Shown here: one piece after another, positions 5,088 through 5,120 of the stretch
How the letters are laid out: each line of letters starts with the position of its first letter
Numbering within the stretch: position 1 is the stretch's first letter
Origin: Bacillota bacterium
GTDB lineage: Bacteria; Armatimonadota; Hebobacteria; Hebobacterales; Hebobacteraceae
Direction: 5' to 3'
NCBI GenBank assembly: GCA_030668755.1
Contig: DAOVEW010000131.1
Span: forward strand, 1 to 5,120
Length of the DNA: 5,120 bases
Position numbers and translations under genes: made by a program
The notes under the pieces: generated by a model
What the model saw: the letters and a program-made list of their open reading frames with translations, nothing else
What the model was told of the DNA's origin: nothing
Database searches by the model: none

Positions 5088-5108
5088 ACGCTGCGGCGGG
5101 CACGCCAC

Positions 5109-5120
5109 AGGCTGAAGCCT
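5109..5120. repeat. Hairpin AGGCT-GA-AGCCT, cut by the window edge
   Basis: The preceding CACGCCAC and the 5-base arms suggest a longer inverted repeat that continues past base 5120. It shares its core with the hairpin at 5072-5087. Confidence 0.4.

Larger units (their letters stand above)
4893..5120. other. Repeat-rich 3' tail without a gene
   Basis: There is no credible reading frame in these 228 bases. They hold a succession of hairpin modules (4917-4930, 4939-4960, 5054-5066, 5072-5087, 5109-5120), a CTGAGCGAAGTG module at 4971-4982, and a spaced CGCAAAG triplet at 5016-5039. The stretch around 4995-5050 is notably A-rich compared with everything else in the window. Confidence 0.7.

Overview
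The window is high-GC bacterial DNA (roughly two thirds G+C) with three recognisable protein genes separated by spacers packed with short inverted repeats. No marker here fixes the organism. The GC content, the spacers littered with interspersed hairpin modules (CAGGCT..AGCCT, TAGGGCGGGG..CCCCGCC, CTGAGCG.., CGCAAAG), and a sugar-isomerase-type TIM barrel are reminiscent of Armatimonadota, or possibly Planctomycetota or Chloroflexota. That is an impression, not a demonstration.

Layout. (1) Positions 1-1995, minus strand: most of a MrfA/YprA-type DEAD/DEAH-box helicase. All motor motifs are present; the C-terminal DUF1998 zinc-binding region lies off the left edge. A consensus extended -10 promoter (TGCTATAAT) lies just upstream and overlaps an ATG that would otherwise be the obvious start, which makes the downstream GTG at 1993-1995 the better start. 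(2) Positions 2041-2525: a 485-base spacer with no credible gene but at least six compact hairpins and shared repeat modules. (3) Positions 2526-3377, minus strand: a complete sugar phosphate isomerase/epimerase (xylose isomerase-like TIM barrel) with a perfect AGGAGG and a GTG start. (4) Positions 3378-3503: a divergent spacer holding one copy of a palindromic repeat. (5) Positions 3504-4892, plus strand: a complete RlmD/RumA-type 23S rRNA uracil-5-methyltransferase with TRAM domain, iron-sulfur cysteines, SAM site and catalytic Cys. (6) Positions 4893-5120: a repeat-rich tail without a gene.

The genes do not form an obvious pathway: one is DNA repair, one carbohydrate metabolism, one rRNA modification. 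The feature that ties the window together is the repeat family. A 23-base element, GGGCAGGAG-CNNGT-CTCCTGCCC, occurs three times in the same orientation, once in each spacer or gene boundary. The third copy has become the C-terminal tail of the methyltransferase, and the TAG stop codons of two genes fall inside TAGGG modules of the same repeat landscape. I see no sign of a defence system, CRISPR array, prophage, insertion sequence or RNA gene.
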